DNA from: Chimonanthus salicifolius
Lineage: Eukaryota > Streptophyta > Magnoliopsida > Laurales > Calycanthaceae
Assembly (NCBI GenBank): GCA_013350335.1
Contig: CM023539.1
Location: 28,637,043 to 28,701,042, forward strand
Reading direction: 5' to 3'
Length of the DNA stretch: 64,000 bases
Shown here piece by piece: positions 1 to 11,037 of the stretch (the first letter of the stretch is position 1; each line of letters opens with the position of its first letter). The notes beneath the pieces were generated by a model. The model saw nothing but the letters and a program-made list of their open reading frames with translations. It searched no databases and was not told the DNA's origin. A program made the position numbers and the translations under genes.

Positions 1-1
1 G

Positions 2-480
2 GGAGCGCCTGCTTTATTTGTTAAGAAAAAAGACGACTCCCTCAGAATGCGTGTGGATTATCGGCGTCTGAATCAAATCACAATTAAGAACCGGTATCCA
101 CTACCAAGAAGTGATGAACTGTTTGATCAGTTGAGAGGGTCTAGTCATTTCTCCAAGATAGACCTCATGTCAGGTTATCATCAAATCAGAATCAGGGACA
201 AGGACATAGAGAAGATAGCATTCAGAACTAGATATGGGCTGTATGAGTATGTGGTAATGCCATTCGGATTGACGAATGCACCAGCAGTATTCATGGATCT
301 TATGAACCAGATCTTCCGTCCTTACTTGGACAGATTTGTAATTGTGTTCATAGATGACATTCTCATCTAGTCTACCAGTGAGGAGGAACATGCAGAACAT
401 AGACGAATTGTATTAGAGACCTTGAGGAAGAACAGACTGTATGCCAAGGCAAGTAAGTGTGAGTTCTGGTTGTCCAAGGT
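2..480 (+). pseudogene. Element A reverse transcriptase domain (partial, broken)
   Basis: Reading from base 2 gives a gypsy-type RT with VDYRRLNQ, the LMSGYHQI motif, [17 protein letters not shown] and the catalytic FIDD box. The 5' end is cut by the window. Directly after FIDDIL a TAG at 368-370 interrupts the frame; the reading then continues (EEEHAEH, then ASKCEFWL) to about 480, where a frameshift moves the coding into the frame starting near 489. In an active element this domain copies the RNA genome into DNA in the cytoplasmic particle. The catalytic aspartates are retained, so the stop and the shift are what kill it. Confidence 0.9.
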
Positions 481-488
481 GAACGCTT

Positions 489-1571
489 TTGGGACACGTA
501 GTGACGATGGAGGGGATATCAGTAGATCCAGTAAAGGTAGCTGCAGTGAAAGATTGGAAACCCCCTAAAAATGACACTGAAATCAGAAGCTTCTTAGGGT
601 TAGCGGGGTACTATCGCAAATTCATCATGGATTTTTCCAAAATTGCGGCTCCACTGACCCATTTGACTCAAAAAAGAGTCAAGTTTGAATGGACCGAGCA
701 GTACAATAGACGGTTCGAGGAACTGAAAGAGAGATTGACAGCAGCTCCCATATTGATTATTCTAGTGCGAGGCAAGGGATATGTAATATATTGTGATGGT
801 TCGGGTGGAGGACTTGGTTGTACACTCAACCAAGGTACACATATTGTAGGTTATGGTTCTAGACAGTTGAAGATTCATGAAAGGAACTATCCCATTCATG
901 ATCTTGAGTTAGCCGTAGTGGTGTTCGCACTTAAAAGCTGGCGGCATTATCTCTACGTAGAAAATTTTGAGGTCTTTTCTAATCACAAGAGCCTCAAGTA
1001 TCTGTTCGGACAGAAAGAACTCAACATAAGACAGAGAAGATGGATGGAGTATCTGCAGGACTATGACTTTGCCCTCTGTTATCATCCGGGCATGGCAAAT
1101 AAAGTTGTGGATGCACTCAGTCTTATGAGCCATGGGATAGTGGCTAGTCTGATCCAACAGGAATGGGAGATGATGTCAGCAATCAGGAATTTGAATCTTC
1201 AGATCACAAATAGAGGATGTGTGTACAATCTTATAGTACACTCCACTATGACATCAAAAATAGAGCAAGCACAAAGATCAGACCCAGGGATGACTGGAAT
1301 CTGGGAGATGTTAGCAAATGGAGAAGCAGTTCAAGACTGGGAACTACGGCCAAGACATGGCCTTATGTATCAAGGCAAAATATATGTACCTCAGGAGTGC
1401 AGGTTAGAACTATTAAAAGAGGCACATCAATCGAAATTCTCAATACACCCTGGAAGTACTAAGATGTACCGAGATCTCAGAAGACAGTATTGGTGGTCTG
1501 GACTTAAGAAGGATGTTGCAGACTTTGTCTCAAAATGTCTCACATGTCAGCTGGTAAAGGTTGAACATTGA
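489..1571 (+). pseudogene. Element A RT connection, RNase H and integrase zinc-binding domains
   Basis: A 360-codon open stretch covers the end of RT ([13 protein letters not shown]), RNase H ([10 protein letters not shown], then [11 protein letters not shown]) and the integrase HHCC zinc-binding domain ([12 protein letters not shown] and CLTC). One RNase H catalytic position is changed: the family has Asp-His-Lys-Ser, while here it reads SNHKSLKY, an Asp to Asn change. The stretch ends at a TGA at 1569-1571 that lies in frame with the integrase core downstream, so it is one interrupted polyprotein. It is the longest open frame left in element A. Confidence 0.9.
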
Positions 1572-2176
1572 CTACCACCTAGATTACTCAATCCTAATTC
1601 CATACCAGAATGGAAATGGGAACACATAGTCATGGATTTTGTGACAGGGTTGCCCAGATCTTCCAAGGGCAATGATGCAATTTGGGTCGTGGTAGATCGT
1701 CTTACGAAGTCAGCACATTTCTTACCTATTAAGGTAACAGACTCGTCAGAAACCTTGGGTAGGCAGTACATCAGAGATATCATCAGATTGCATGGAATAC
1801 CCAAGACTATCATATCAGACCGTGATGGCAGGTTTACAAGCAGAGTCTACAAGCGGCTATGGGTACAGACTTATTATTCAGTACAACGTTTCACCAACAG
1901 ACAGATGGTTAATCAAAGAGGACCATACAGACGTTGGAAGATATGTTGAGAGCTTATATGCTCGATTTTAAAGGTAGTTGGGAAGACCACCTTCCATTGG
2001 TGGAATTCTCATATAACAATAGCTACCAAGCCAGTCTGCAGATGGCACCGTTCGAAGCATTGTATGGCAGACCTTGTAGATCTCTGGTATGTTGGATTGA
2101 GGCAGGTGAAACTGCACTCATTGGACCGAAACTGGTGGAAGAGACTACAGAACATGTCAAGATTATCAGACAATGA
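1572..2176 (+). pseudogene. Element A integrase core
   Basis: The core begins in the same frame as the piece before it, with MDFVTGLPRSS holding the first catalytic Asp and ISDRDGRF the second. A frameshift near 1850 moves the coding to another frame, which runs into EDMLRAYMLDF and later FEALYGRPCRS to 2176. In the shifted frame the segment around 1905-1925 carries a stop, and the third catalytic residue (Glu of the SER motif in the family) reads Lys. Integrase would join the cDNA to chromosomes; with a lost Glu, a stop and a shift this copy cannot. A further stop sits at 2174-2176. Confidence 0.87.
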
Positions 2177-2662
2177 CTCTTGACTGCTCAGAGTAGACAG
2201 AAGAGTGATACTGATAAGAGAAGAAGGCCGTTGGCATTTGAAGTGGGAGACCAAGTGTTCTTGAAGGTGTCGCCACGAAAAAGCCAGATCAAATTCAGAA
2301 AGAAAGGAAAGTTATCACCAAGGTATATTGGACCTTTTCCAATACTTCAAAAGATTGGTGAGATTGCATATCAATTTGTACTCCCTCCACAACTGTCCAA
2401 TGTACATGATGTTTTTCATGTATCAATGTTAAGAAGTATCATCCAGATGCATCACATGTGATAGATGTTCAAGAATTGGACGTACAAAGCGACATATCTT
2501 ATGTAGAACGACCAGTCAGAATCTCGGACACAGAACAGAAGATACTCAGGAATCGAGCAATTCCTTTTGTCAAAGTGATGTGGGAAAGACATGGCAATGA
2601 GGAGGCGACATGAGAGCTAGAGTCCGAGATGGGGACGCATCATCCAGAGCTCTTCATATAAG
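2177..2662 (+). pseudogene. Element A integrase C-terminus and chromodomain-like tail
   Basis: The frame from 2180 holds the GPFPILQKIGEIAY and DVFHVSMLR motifs typical of the integrase C-terminal region of chromoviruses. After a frameshift around 2450 the tail reads YVERPVRI, AIPFVKVMW and NEEAT before a stop, then ends HPELF at about 2662. In the Tekay/Del clade this tail is a diverged chromodomain thought to steer insertion toward heterochromatin. The Trp expected after NEEAT is a TGA here. The same tail is readable in element F with Trp intact, which confirms the assignment. Confidence 0.82.
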
Positions 2663-3781
2663 TTATTTAAACCCTACCTTATTTCATTTTCGGGACGAAA
2701 ATCCTAAAAGGTGCCAGTATTTGTGACGCCCCGAATTTTAGGAATTATTAAAGAAGTTGAAATTTTATTAATTAATTGAAAATTAATCAATTAATTTGAA
2801 AAAATAAGAGGAAGATTAATTTATAAAATTAATCTATAAATTAATGATGTCACAGTCAGAAATTAAAATTAACGTATAAGATTTAATTAAGAATGATTGG
2901 GTGACGACGTGTCACGCCACGTCAAAAGGACTCGAAGGTAATACCTTAAAACCTCAGGGCGAAAAGGGACTGGCAAAAGAGGCCATGTTGACTAAGCCAT
3001 ACACAACACTCCCTTATCCCATTCATGCGCACGGCACTCAGGGTTGTTCCATCTTTCTTGCACACGACAGTCCTTCCCTCTTCCCTTCATATACACACGA
3101 TGCTCTTCCCTCCTTTTCTTTACACAGCAAGTACATTCTTCCATATTCCCCACTGAGAACCCCATCTCCCCATCGTGAAAGCAAGGAAAAGGAAGGAAAA
3201 GATAAAAAGGAAAAGCGAAGAAGAAGAGGAAAAGGGATTACAAAAAACATCTTAAAAGGTTGGTGTATTTTTCTAAATTAATATTTAGATTTAAATAAAA
3301 GTTTAGGGTGATTTAGAATCAACCCTGGACGAATTCGGGTCAACGGAATGAAAATAGGGACTGATTCGGGAATTATCGGGTACCCATCTCCAATCCAGGA
3401 ATCAGGTTCAAATCCCTGAAATGGTTTGTTAATTTGGGATTGTGGAAGGGGATTGGAATTATTTTTATTAATTATTGCCCTTCTCATAATTAAAGGTTTC
3501 TCTTTTTAAAATATTATTATAAAGGATATAATACTAAAAGATAAAAAGGGTTCTTCTATGGGAAGCCCTCTCGATATTTCATTCCTCTACTTTACGAAAT
3601 CACCGCTGGAAATGAGGAAGGTGAAAGGGAAGAAATTGGGGAAACTGAAAAAGAGAAAAGAAAATGGAGAGGCAAGAACCAACGAAACTATCAGTCCTTG
3701 TGAGAGAACTAAATCTTTTATAACACTTCTTCCAAATCTATTTCATCCTAAGGAGCATGAACCTATATATCCAAATTGATG

Positions 3782-4366
3782 TCTTTGCCAGTGCGAGTTT
3801 TGGGAACAAAAGAATGAGAAGGTCAGTTTTGACCCTTTTCTTTTAGTTCCTTTCTTTTGGCATTTCCGTTCCTTTCAAGGGATTTCATGCTCGGTGGGTT
3901 GTAAAATTGGATCCTCAACTCACTGCATCCAACTGTTTGATGAAATGCCACATATGACTTGGCTTGAAATCAGATGCAAAAGGTATTTCCCCCACTTGTT
4001 TGATAAAATGCCTGAATGGTGATGCTCTTGGATTTTGTTTCCATACATTTGATCTGTCTTGGCAGTTACAACTTATACATGGCCAGATAATTCCTTCTTT
4101 GTGTAGAGTTAGTTCGTATCAGTTTAATTGTATGTCTCTGCATTTGTCCCTTTTCTTTTCTTTTAAGTGGGTATGCATATCTCTGTTTGTTCTTCCATTT
4201 TTGTTGTTGAAAGAACCATAAGGGTAGTTCCCCATCTTTTTGATCAATTACCTGAGAATAAGATAAAAGCACTAGGAGATTTATTTGAAGAATTATAGGT
4301 TCGTGAGCCCTTAAGAGAGAAATAAGAAAGAGCTGAAACTGATCTGCTACATGCATTTACAACATT
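3782..4366 (+). other. Possible further gene-derived DNA upstream of the PPR fragment
   Basis: No sustained frame exists. Three short stretches carry an LFD-x-[ML]-P pattern (about 3928-3960, 4000-4020 and 4232-4290), which is common in PPR proteins, and the first two look like a small duplication. This region has no obvious counterpart in the other chromovirus LTRs of the window. It is either degraded PPR sequence or coincidence. Confidence 0.35.
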
Positions 4367-4705
4367 TTGATAAAGGCTTGCTGTTTGAACAACTTGTTCA
4401 ATTCGAATAATCCATTGAATGATGCATGGAACCTGTTAAGTAAAATGCGTGAGAGAGGAATTAGGCCGAATGTTGTTACTTTTGGGACTTTGATTGATGC
4501 CATATGTGAGAATTCAATGTTGGACAAGGTGCTTAAGCTGGAAAAAGAGATGAAGAGAGTGCATCGTGTGAAACGAAATGCATTTGTGTATACATCATTG
4601 ATCAAAGAGCTTTGCAAGAACAATTGTTTGGATTTGGCTTTTAAATTAAAGTGGGGCCACTCCTTGTCAATGCCTTTGGTTAATAAATTCCCACATGAAT
4701 TATAA
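4367..4705 (+). pseudogene. Pentatricopeptide repeat (PPR) protein fragment inside the LTR
   Basis: A 112-codon open stretch contains two clear PPR units: AWNLLSKMRERGIRPNVVTF with GTLIDAICENSMLDKVLKL, then VYTSLIKELCKNNCLDLAFK. PPR proteins bind organelle RNA in mitochondria and plastids. Similarity stops after LAFKLK, where the reading runs into unrelated sequence, and there is no start, targeting peptide or remaining repeat array; real PPR proteins are usually several hundred residues. Upstream, short segments near 3930 (LFDEMPHMTW), 4000 (LFDKMPEW) and 4235 (LFDQLPENK) resemble PPR helices in other frames, so the captured piece may begin near 3900. It is a dead gene fragment carried by the retroelement. 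Confidence 0.78.
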
Positions 4706-6300
4706 CTGATTTGTATCTCACTGTGATTGCAGTGAGTGATACTCATTTTTGAGAGACACTTCCTTTATCAGATCCCAGCATCATCCAAATGACCAAATAC
4801 CTCCACATAATAGGAAATGATATATTATTCTTATTAACACTTGGGAGAGAAAGATCTTCTCAAACATACCTATTTCAGAACTTGAAACTTGCAACAAGGT
4901 TATTTTTAAACATCCCTTTTGAACATATAATTTAGATCTATTGGAAGCAACGAATAACCTTAAATGTTGGTATTATTAGAAATAACAACTTAGTATATGC
5001 GAATTATGTTCTTGATATATGTATACGAACGAAGGATTGAGAGGTGACCCCATTATTGGGCAAGGAAGTTCAAGACTCAACATCAACACTAGAAACTTGG
5101 AATCAGGTAGGTTTTCCTACTTTCTTGATGTATCTCATGAATATTATGTATGTGGAGATTATATTTAATTTCAATGCATATTTTGAATGATTTATTGATG
5201 CATGAGCATGAAAGCATGCATCTGGTGGGGATGAGAATAGTTGAGATAATGGTTAGAGGATGTTAAACTCTAACATGAGAAATATGAAATACCATAACTA
5301 TTCGGTATGGCCGTGTCCATGAACATAGGAATTGGGCAATTAAGATAGGCTTAAAGCTCTTGGGTGAGAGACCCAAAACATGCGCAGGATAATATGGGTG
5401 ATAGTATACCCCCGGTAACTTCGGTTAAATACTAGGGATTGGGTAGTAGCTCCCAACTGGTGTCCCAGGAAAGCTACGGATATAATGGCTAATGATTAGA
5501 ACTGTCTGAATGGAAAGTATGGAAGAGAGAAATGCATCGGCATGAGAGGGGTTTGCATTGATTCATGTACCATGGCATTTGCATCATGTTGATTTAATGA
5601 GTTATCAAAAGTATGTTTATTTTGAATTTGATTTATGAGATGAATATGAACTGATTTCAAATGCTTTATATATATTGATTATGAATTGATTTTGAAATAT
5701 GGGGTGGGAATGATTTTAACTGAATTATATGATATGTAGAACTGTATATGTTTTCCCTAATTTTATATATGTCATATTGATACCCCCTTTGATGGGAAAT
5801 CCTACTGGGCTTTGACTAAGCCCACAATATTCTATTCTTTTAGAAGTTAACACAGGAAAGGAGAAATGTCATGAGGCTTGAACAAGCGTCAATCAGGCAT
5901 AGACGAGGATGGCGCAAGAGAGGATTGCGTAGAGAGTTAGTTTTAATATTATTAGAGAAATAAACAGTTGGGTTATGTTATTCAGGAATTTTGAATTGTT
6001 ATGTTAAACCTTTATTCAAGAAATGAATGTTATCAGGATTATCCTCCTGTTTTGCTAAGATTGAGAAAGATTGGATTATGGATTTAAATGATTGTACTTA
6101 TATTTCCGCATTGTTGTAAGTTAGTGAGTTGCTATGTTTACGTGAAGTCTTTCCATGTGCACACACTGGTTAGGCCAGTTAAGGGTCGAATCTTCGGATT
6201 CAAACTTAACTCACGTCGTGGCACTCTCCCCTTTCTTCAGGTTATTAAATAAATAAATAAAATACTCTGATAATTAGGGAGAAAAGGGAGGGGCGCTACA

Positions 6301-8640
6301 AAATAGGACCTTGATCGTGCTCTACATTGGTCTAAGAATTGTGCATGATTGGAATATCTCTAGACCAATTGTAGTTGAACTCAATCCTTGTACACATGAG
6401 TTCAATCAACTCTTGAGTTGTGGCATGGAACATTTGACTCCTTCAAGCCTTGATTTTACTTTCCTGGCTGTAGTACATCTTATGCTTGAAGAGTCATACA
6501 TGTATGGACTTTAGATTCCAAGTCCTACAGTGGTTGCTCAAATGTGTGATGGATTAGCAAAGTGGTTAACACATTTTGAAGCATGGTTGGAATCACCTTG
6601 GTATCTTGCCTTCATTCCATGTTCTTGTTTGATTGATGGATTGCTCTTGTGCAAAATTCGGCATATCTGTTTTTATTGGTAAAATCATATTTATTCTACG
6701 CCATATGTTTTTGAAAATCAGGAGAGCGATTTCAAATTGAAAAAGATTTTTTATTTTATTTTTAAATGTGCTCTGTTCTGTCGACACATCGACAACGACG
6801 ATGTATCGACAGAGCACAAAAGGTTTTTTGTTAAAAATACCTCCTCTGAATTGGTGTTGCATTCCATGTACTTAAATATGTAAATCTCTTGTGGAATGTG
6901 TATGTTTACATGTAGTCTTGCACTTTTATGCTTTAAAATGGATTGTATCGTATTTCATCTCATTCTATTTTCAAGAAAACTTGTGCATCTTTTGGGAATG
7001 AATTAATGTTGTGCTTCATCTGTTGCTCTTGTATGTCCTTGCATTATTTGTTTTTCATCTCTACACTTAAATTGGTAGAACCTTGTTTGTGAGATGATGA
7101 TCATGTACACATATATAGTGTTGTTTCATTCGAAGTTACAAAATTTGTGAATCTCTTGTGGAATGAAACTTGCTCCATGCTTGTGAATGATTTTGTTGAT
7201 CAAAATGTGATCAAATGCTTAAATTGGTAATCCATTCACAACCATTCAAGAACTTAGAACTTAAACGGAATATTCTTATATGAATGGAAATTTGGTGCAA
7301 AAGCATGGGAGCTAATCTTGATTGGCAAACAGTTGTATGCTTTACATGGAGATCATTTCTCATTTGCACCTTCTTTTATTGGTATATCTTGGTGCATTTG
7401 AAAATGTTTTTGCAAGTGTTTGTTGTTTATGGAATTTCATGAGCTTTTGTCTTTGTTGCATATTTATTGAATGCCATCCATGCTTCATACTTCAGTTCCA
7501 TGCTCTTTTATTGGAATAAAGGAACCTGATGAAGGTAGTATCCTCCAAGTGTCCTACAAGGCCATGTACCGAGATGTTTAGAGACCAATTGGTACAAAAT
7601 TGGAATGTGGAACCATAGGATCAAATGGGAAGACACTCATGGCTAAGACTAGATTTAATAAAAGGCCATCACTGGATTGTGGACTTAGATTCTAAGTCTC
7701 ACAAAGTTAGGTTCAAATGTGAGAAAGGATACCACTGTAGGCGTCACATTTGAAGCATGTTTTGGAATCATTGTGTATCTTACATTCGATCTATGTTCTT
7801 GTTTGATTGTTGGATTGATCTATTGTAAGATATGTGTTGTACATGTTGGTATGAACTCTTGTATTTGAATATATTTATTTCATTTCATTTCATATGCCAT
7901 ATGATTTGAGCATCGTTAGGAAATGAATGTAGTGTGTGCATTACCTCATATATATGGTATGTATGTGATTAAAACTGGTTTAATACACATATACAATGTC
8001 ATTTCATTCCAAAGTTCTAAAACTTACGAATTTTATGTGGAATGAAACATGCTCTATGCCTTTAAATGGATTTTTAAAGTTGGTATGACCTACCAAAGTT
8101 AGGACCGATTAATCCATTTAAGTACCTACTCCTTTCAAGAAATTAGAACTGTCTTGAAAGAATGGTAAAGTTGTTCATCATGTTTTGGTAATAACATGAT
8201 AACAGGCACAAGAGCTGTGTGTGAAGGGTCATACCTCATTCTTGTATGCTTGATCAGTACTCAAATCAGGAAATGAATGTATGACTAATGTGCTTTGAGT
8301 TTCATTCCAATGTACATCAATCTGTAAATTATGTGGAATGAATTATGTTCATATATGTCTTGTCTTGCTAAAGCCTGGAAATGCCGCATCTTATGACATC
8401 ACACACTTGGACAATATACTTAACTTGGTGAATTAAATGTGTCCACGAATCTTGGATTGATTTGGATCCAAAAAAGAAATTTGTAATCCATGGTTTGTGC
8501 CTACTTTCAAAAGGGTGAATCGAATCTTCATATGACACAGATGCGGTGTGAATGCATGTATTATCACTAGCATTAAAAGGTGTATAAGCAAAGCTTGTTG
8601 AACTATGAACAACACGTGCACACACACACACATACACAGT
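6301..8640 (+). other. Non-coding internal region of element B with repeated stem-loop modules
   Basis: No convincing protein is encoded. Four modules have inverted ends, CATTCCA or TTTCATTCC on the left and TGGAATG or GGAATGAAA on the right, at 6861-6899, 7124-7168, 8002-8046 and 8300-8342. A separate long stem-loop lies at 6768-6817. The first 1.2 kb recurs in element D at 53757-54980 with both module types kept. A short (CA)n run is at 8618-8636. Confidence 0.65.
6768..6817. repeat. GTCGAC-type stem-loop in element B
   Basis: The left arm GTGCTCTG plus GTCGACACATCG pairs with the right arm CGATGTATCGACAGAGCAC around a 7-base loop ACAACGA, with a 4-base bulge and one mismatch. The same structure is at 54222-54269 in element D with compensated and uncompensated changes. 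It lies downstream of gag in both elements. Confidence 0.7.
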
Positions 8641-8790
8641 CTTCCTTCATTTTAAAAAAACCAGGTCGAAGGATAGACTAGTCGGAGGAACAGACATGTC
8701 GACTCTATTGGAATTCAGAACATTGTCTGAAAGGGGGAAAATCGCAAAGGGAGACAGGTCGGTATATATCGACAAATCGACACAGACAAG

Positions 8791-9351
8791 TTGTTGGTTA
8801 CGACCGGTCGGTGTAACAAAAAAAGCAAGTTAAAAAGGTCTATTTCTGCGAAAACGATTCGTTTTCCTCTCCCGCTGAAGGTCAACATTTTCCTCCTCTC
8901 CTCCCATACCCTAGATAAGCTATTAGAACCTCCAGGAATGAAATCTTACCGGAAGAACATAAGGTTTTTGTTCATTTTCGTCTCCAGTGGTTGAAAATGA
9001 AAATTACTAGGGACAAGCTCACAGTCATTATTGTGTCCTCTGATTCTGAATAACCGTGCCATCCAGTCTAAGAAACCAGTATCTAAATGGCTTCAAGGAG
9101 AATCATCGTCTCTCCTCAATACTATAGGACGACATGTCAAATATCTCACGAGGAAATCTCACAAGAAGAAATCATCTCCACTCCTAACTAGAAAGCCTAG
9201 TGGAGTGATTAGTAAGGAACCTACACTTTCGGCTAGGGCTAGTGTAGAAAAAGTGGGTGAAAAAGGGAAAGGTAGGAAGGATCTCAGTTCTCCAAAAGAA
9301 GCTAAAAGTGATGAGGAGCCACTTATCAGGAAACCTACTATTGGCAAGTAA
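8791..9351 (+). pseudogene. Lys/Ser-rich open frames in the 3' internal part of element B
   Basis: Two short frames, 8791-8994 and 9031-9351, encode basic, serine-rich protein (RKSHKKKSSPLL, VEKVGEKGKGRKDL). I recognise no domain. Their position, just upstream of the purine-rich tract and 3' LTR, is where some SIRE elements carry an extra, so-called envelope-like frame, but nothing in the residues shows a membrane protein. They may equally be degraded gag-like or random open sequence. Confidence 0.3.
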
Positions 9352-10106
9352 AGATAAGAGAAAACCTCCCTTCTTAACCATACTATCAATTTCTCATGAA
9401 TAAAATGATATGGTTTGGCACGATGTGTGTATTGCTTATATCTCTTGTCTATATTTAACATGTTATTTGGTTAAATAGACTACCATGCAGGTTTGGGTGA
9501 GCTGGTTTTGTATTGGCATGTTAAGGAAGATATCCGAATGAGATGTTACACAAATCCTTGGAGATTGGGGAGCACAAAATATGTGCTGATTAGCATCTAT
9601 CACTGGTCATGATAGCTTAAGGAGGAAGATGATGCAAGGTTGTTAGAAAGCTTGGGGAGAAATACATTTAGAGGTAGCTAAGTTTATGGGAACTGGGTCA
9701 AGAAAGCTGAAGGAGACAACTTGAAGAATGGGGGAGAAGACTCTAGGAATGTTAGGACAATTGCTCCACTCATGGATGATATCAGCAATGCTGAAATCTT
9801 AGTTTGTGCATACATTAAGCCAAAAGGGAAAACCATGAGTTAGAATAGAACCTATTCAAGCACTAAATGCGAAAAAGCATTGAAGAGTGCTTAAATCTTG
9901 ATGTTTACCTACTAATCTTTGTCAATTGAATGACAAAATGGGGGAGAAATTAATAGAAGCTGGAAGACGCCAAAGCCAATAGATAAGACATCAAAGCCAA
10001 TGGACATAGGGAGAATGTCTAAGCTTGGAATTTGGGAGATCAACTCAAAGATTATTGGGGGAGAAATCTAATCAACACAGATAGCTTGGATCAGCTATAT
10101 GGGGAG
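9352..10106 (+). other. 3' untranslated part of element B with purine tracts before the LTR
   Basis: No coding is seen. Three GGGGGAG tracts (near 9729, 9939 and 10058) and a final ATGGGGAG at 10099-10106 precede the LTR; the last abuts the TGTTGG start of the LTR and would be the plus-strand primer. Repeated purine tracts before the LTR are typical of SIRE elements. Confidence 0.55.
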
Positions 10107-10563
10107 TGTTGGTCATTAGGAAATCAGGAAGTATGTGGGAATTTGAAGGGTAATCTTGTTTAGTCCATGAATGAATATTTATATTTTGGGACTAACCCCT
10201 CTAATGATTTTCTAGTGTTGTTTGCTTATGTACTTGAACATGAAAATGAAATGAAGCAAGTTGAACAAGAATATGCGAAGACCATAGTCTTGTTTTTCAT
10301 TTGAATATGTACATATAATTAATGTGTTTACACTAGGGGAATCAAATACAACCAATCAAATGGATTGAGTTGTGAGAGAGAAAGAGGTAAGATGAAAACT
10401 CATAAACTACCAATCTGAGGATTGATTTAGAAAGTGAGAAGGAGAGAACCTTAAACTAGGAAACCTTTGGTTGGACCGGTTTCCTTAACACCCTGGACTA
10501 TGATTGCTAAACGAGGGCTACGAGACAGAGCGTCGTCATACATGAGTGGGATCTCAAAGAACC
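10107..10563 (+). repeat. 3' LTR of element B, first segment
   Basis: It starts TGTTGGTCATTAGG after the purine tract and is broken at 10563 by solo LTR S1. The LTR continues at 14925 (after the 5-bp target duplication) and again after 19629. Summed, the three segments give about 1.1 kb. Confidence 0.7.
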
Positions 10564-11037
10564 TGTAACACCCCAGATTTTCATATTATAAATATTTACG
10601 GAATTTGCCATTTAAATTGTGAACTAACGGATATGGACCTTAGATAGGTAAGGTGTTGGGTCAATTGCCCAATTAAGACCCAATGGATATGTTATAAGGT
10701 TCAATTTAAAATAAATGGGTAAGATGTGTTTAATTGGGTCAAGGTTGTTATCTGGGTCAAAATGCCCAATTAGGACCCAATGGGTCATGGTTGACTTAGT
10801 TAACCACCAAGTGAGTTCAAGCCTAATTAAATTGGGCTGAATTGAGTTGGAAGGGAATCAAGTGATTAACTTGATCTTAAGTGAGTTAAGTGAGTTGAGT
10901 TTAAAAGAATTAAAATTGAGTTATGGTGAGTTGAGTGGAAGTCAATGGGACCTCCATCTTAAGTGGGTGAAGTGTGAAGATGAAGGAGTCTTGGTTGTTT
11001 CAAAAACCCAAGTCAAACCTAAGGTTACACGTTGGAC

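Larger units (their letters stand above)
1..6300 (+). mobile_element. Element A: Tekay/Del-type Ty3/gypsy chromovirus, 3' part (pol plus 3' LTR)
   Basis: The left edge cuts this element inside reverse transcriptase. In order it holds RT, RNase H, integrase and a chromodomain-like C-terminus (2-2662), a short purine-containing leader to the LTR, and one LTR (2722-6300). The order RT-RH-INT is the Ty3/gypsy order, and the C-terminal tail resembles the chromodomain of the Tekay/Del clade. The sequence right after 6300 is internal sequence of a copia element (B) that also exists near 53757, so A inserted into B. The expected 5-bp duplication would be AAATA at 6301-6305, but its partner lies outside the window. 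Several stops and frameshifts make it a dead copy. Confidence 0.88.
2722..6300 (+). repeat. 3' LTR of element A (3.58 kb)
   Basis: The LTR starts TGTGACGCCCCG just after the polypurine-type leader (GGGACGAAAATCC) that follows pol, and ends GGGGCGCTACA, a near-inverse of its start. Its last 150 bases (CCAGTTAAGGGTCG, ACTCACGTCGTGGCACTC, ATACTCTGATAAT) match the ends of S1, S2 and F. The interior contains a gene-derived segment with PPR similarity (4367-4705, perhaps from about 3900). The 5' LTR lies outside the window, so the borders rest on these end motifs and on the homologous flank at 6301. Confidence 0.8.

Noticed and set aside
2901..3281. 126-codon open frame at the start of A's LTR
   Set aside because: It covers the pyrimidine-rich then purine-rich leader typical of these LTRs, runs from LTR U3 into the leader, and has no recognisable domain.
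3398..3418. GGTTCAAATCC resembling a tRNA B box
   Set aside because: No matching A box, anticodon arm or acceptor stem around it.
3558..3779. 73-codon basic open frame in A's LTR
   Set aside because: Purine-rich low-complexity sequence with no recognisable domain; not enough to call a gene.
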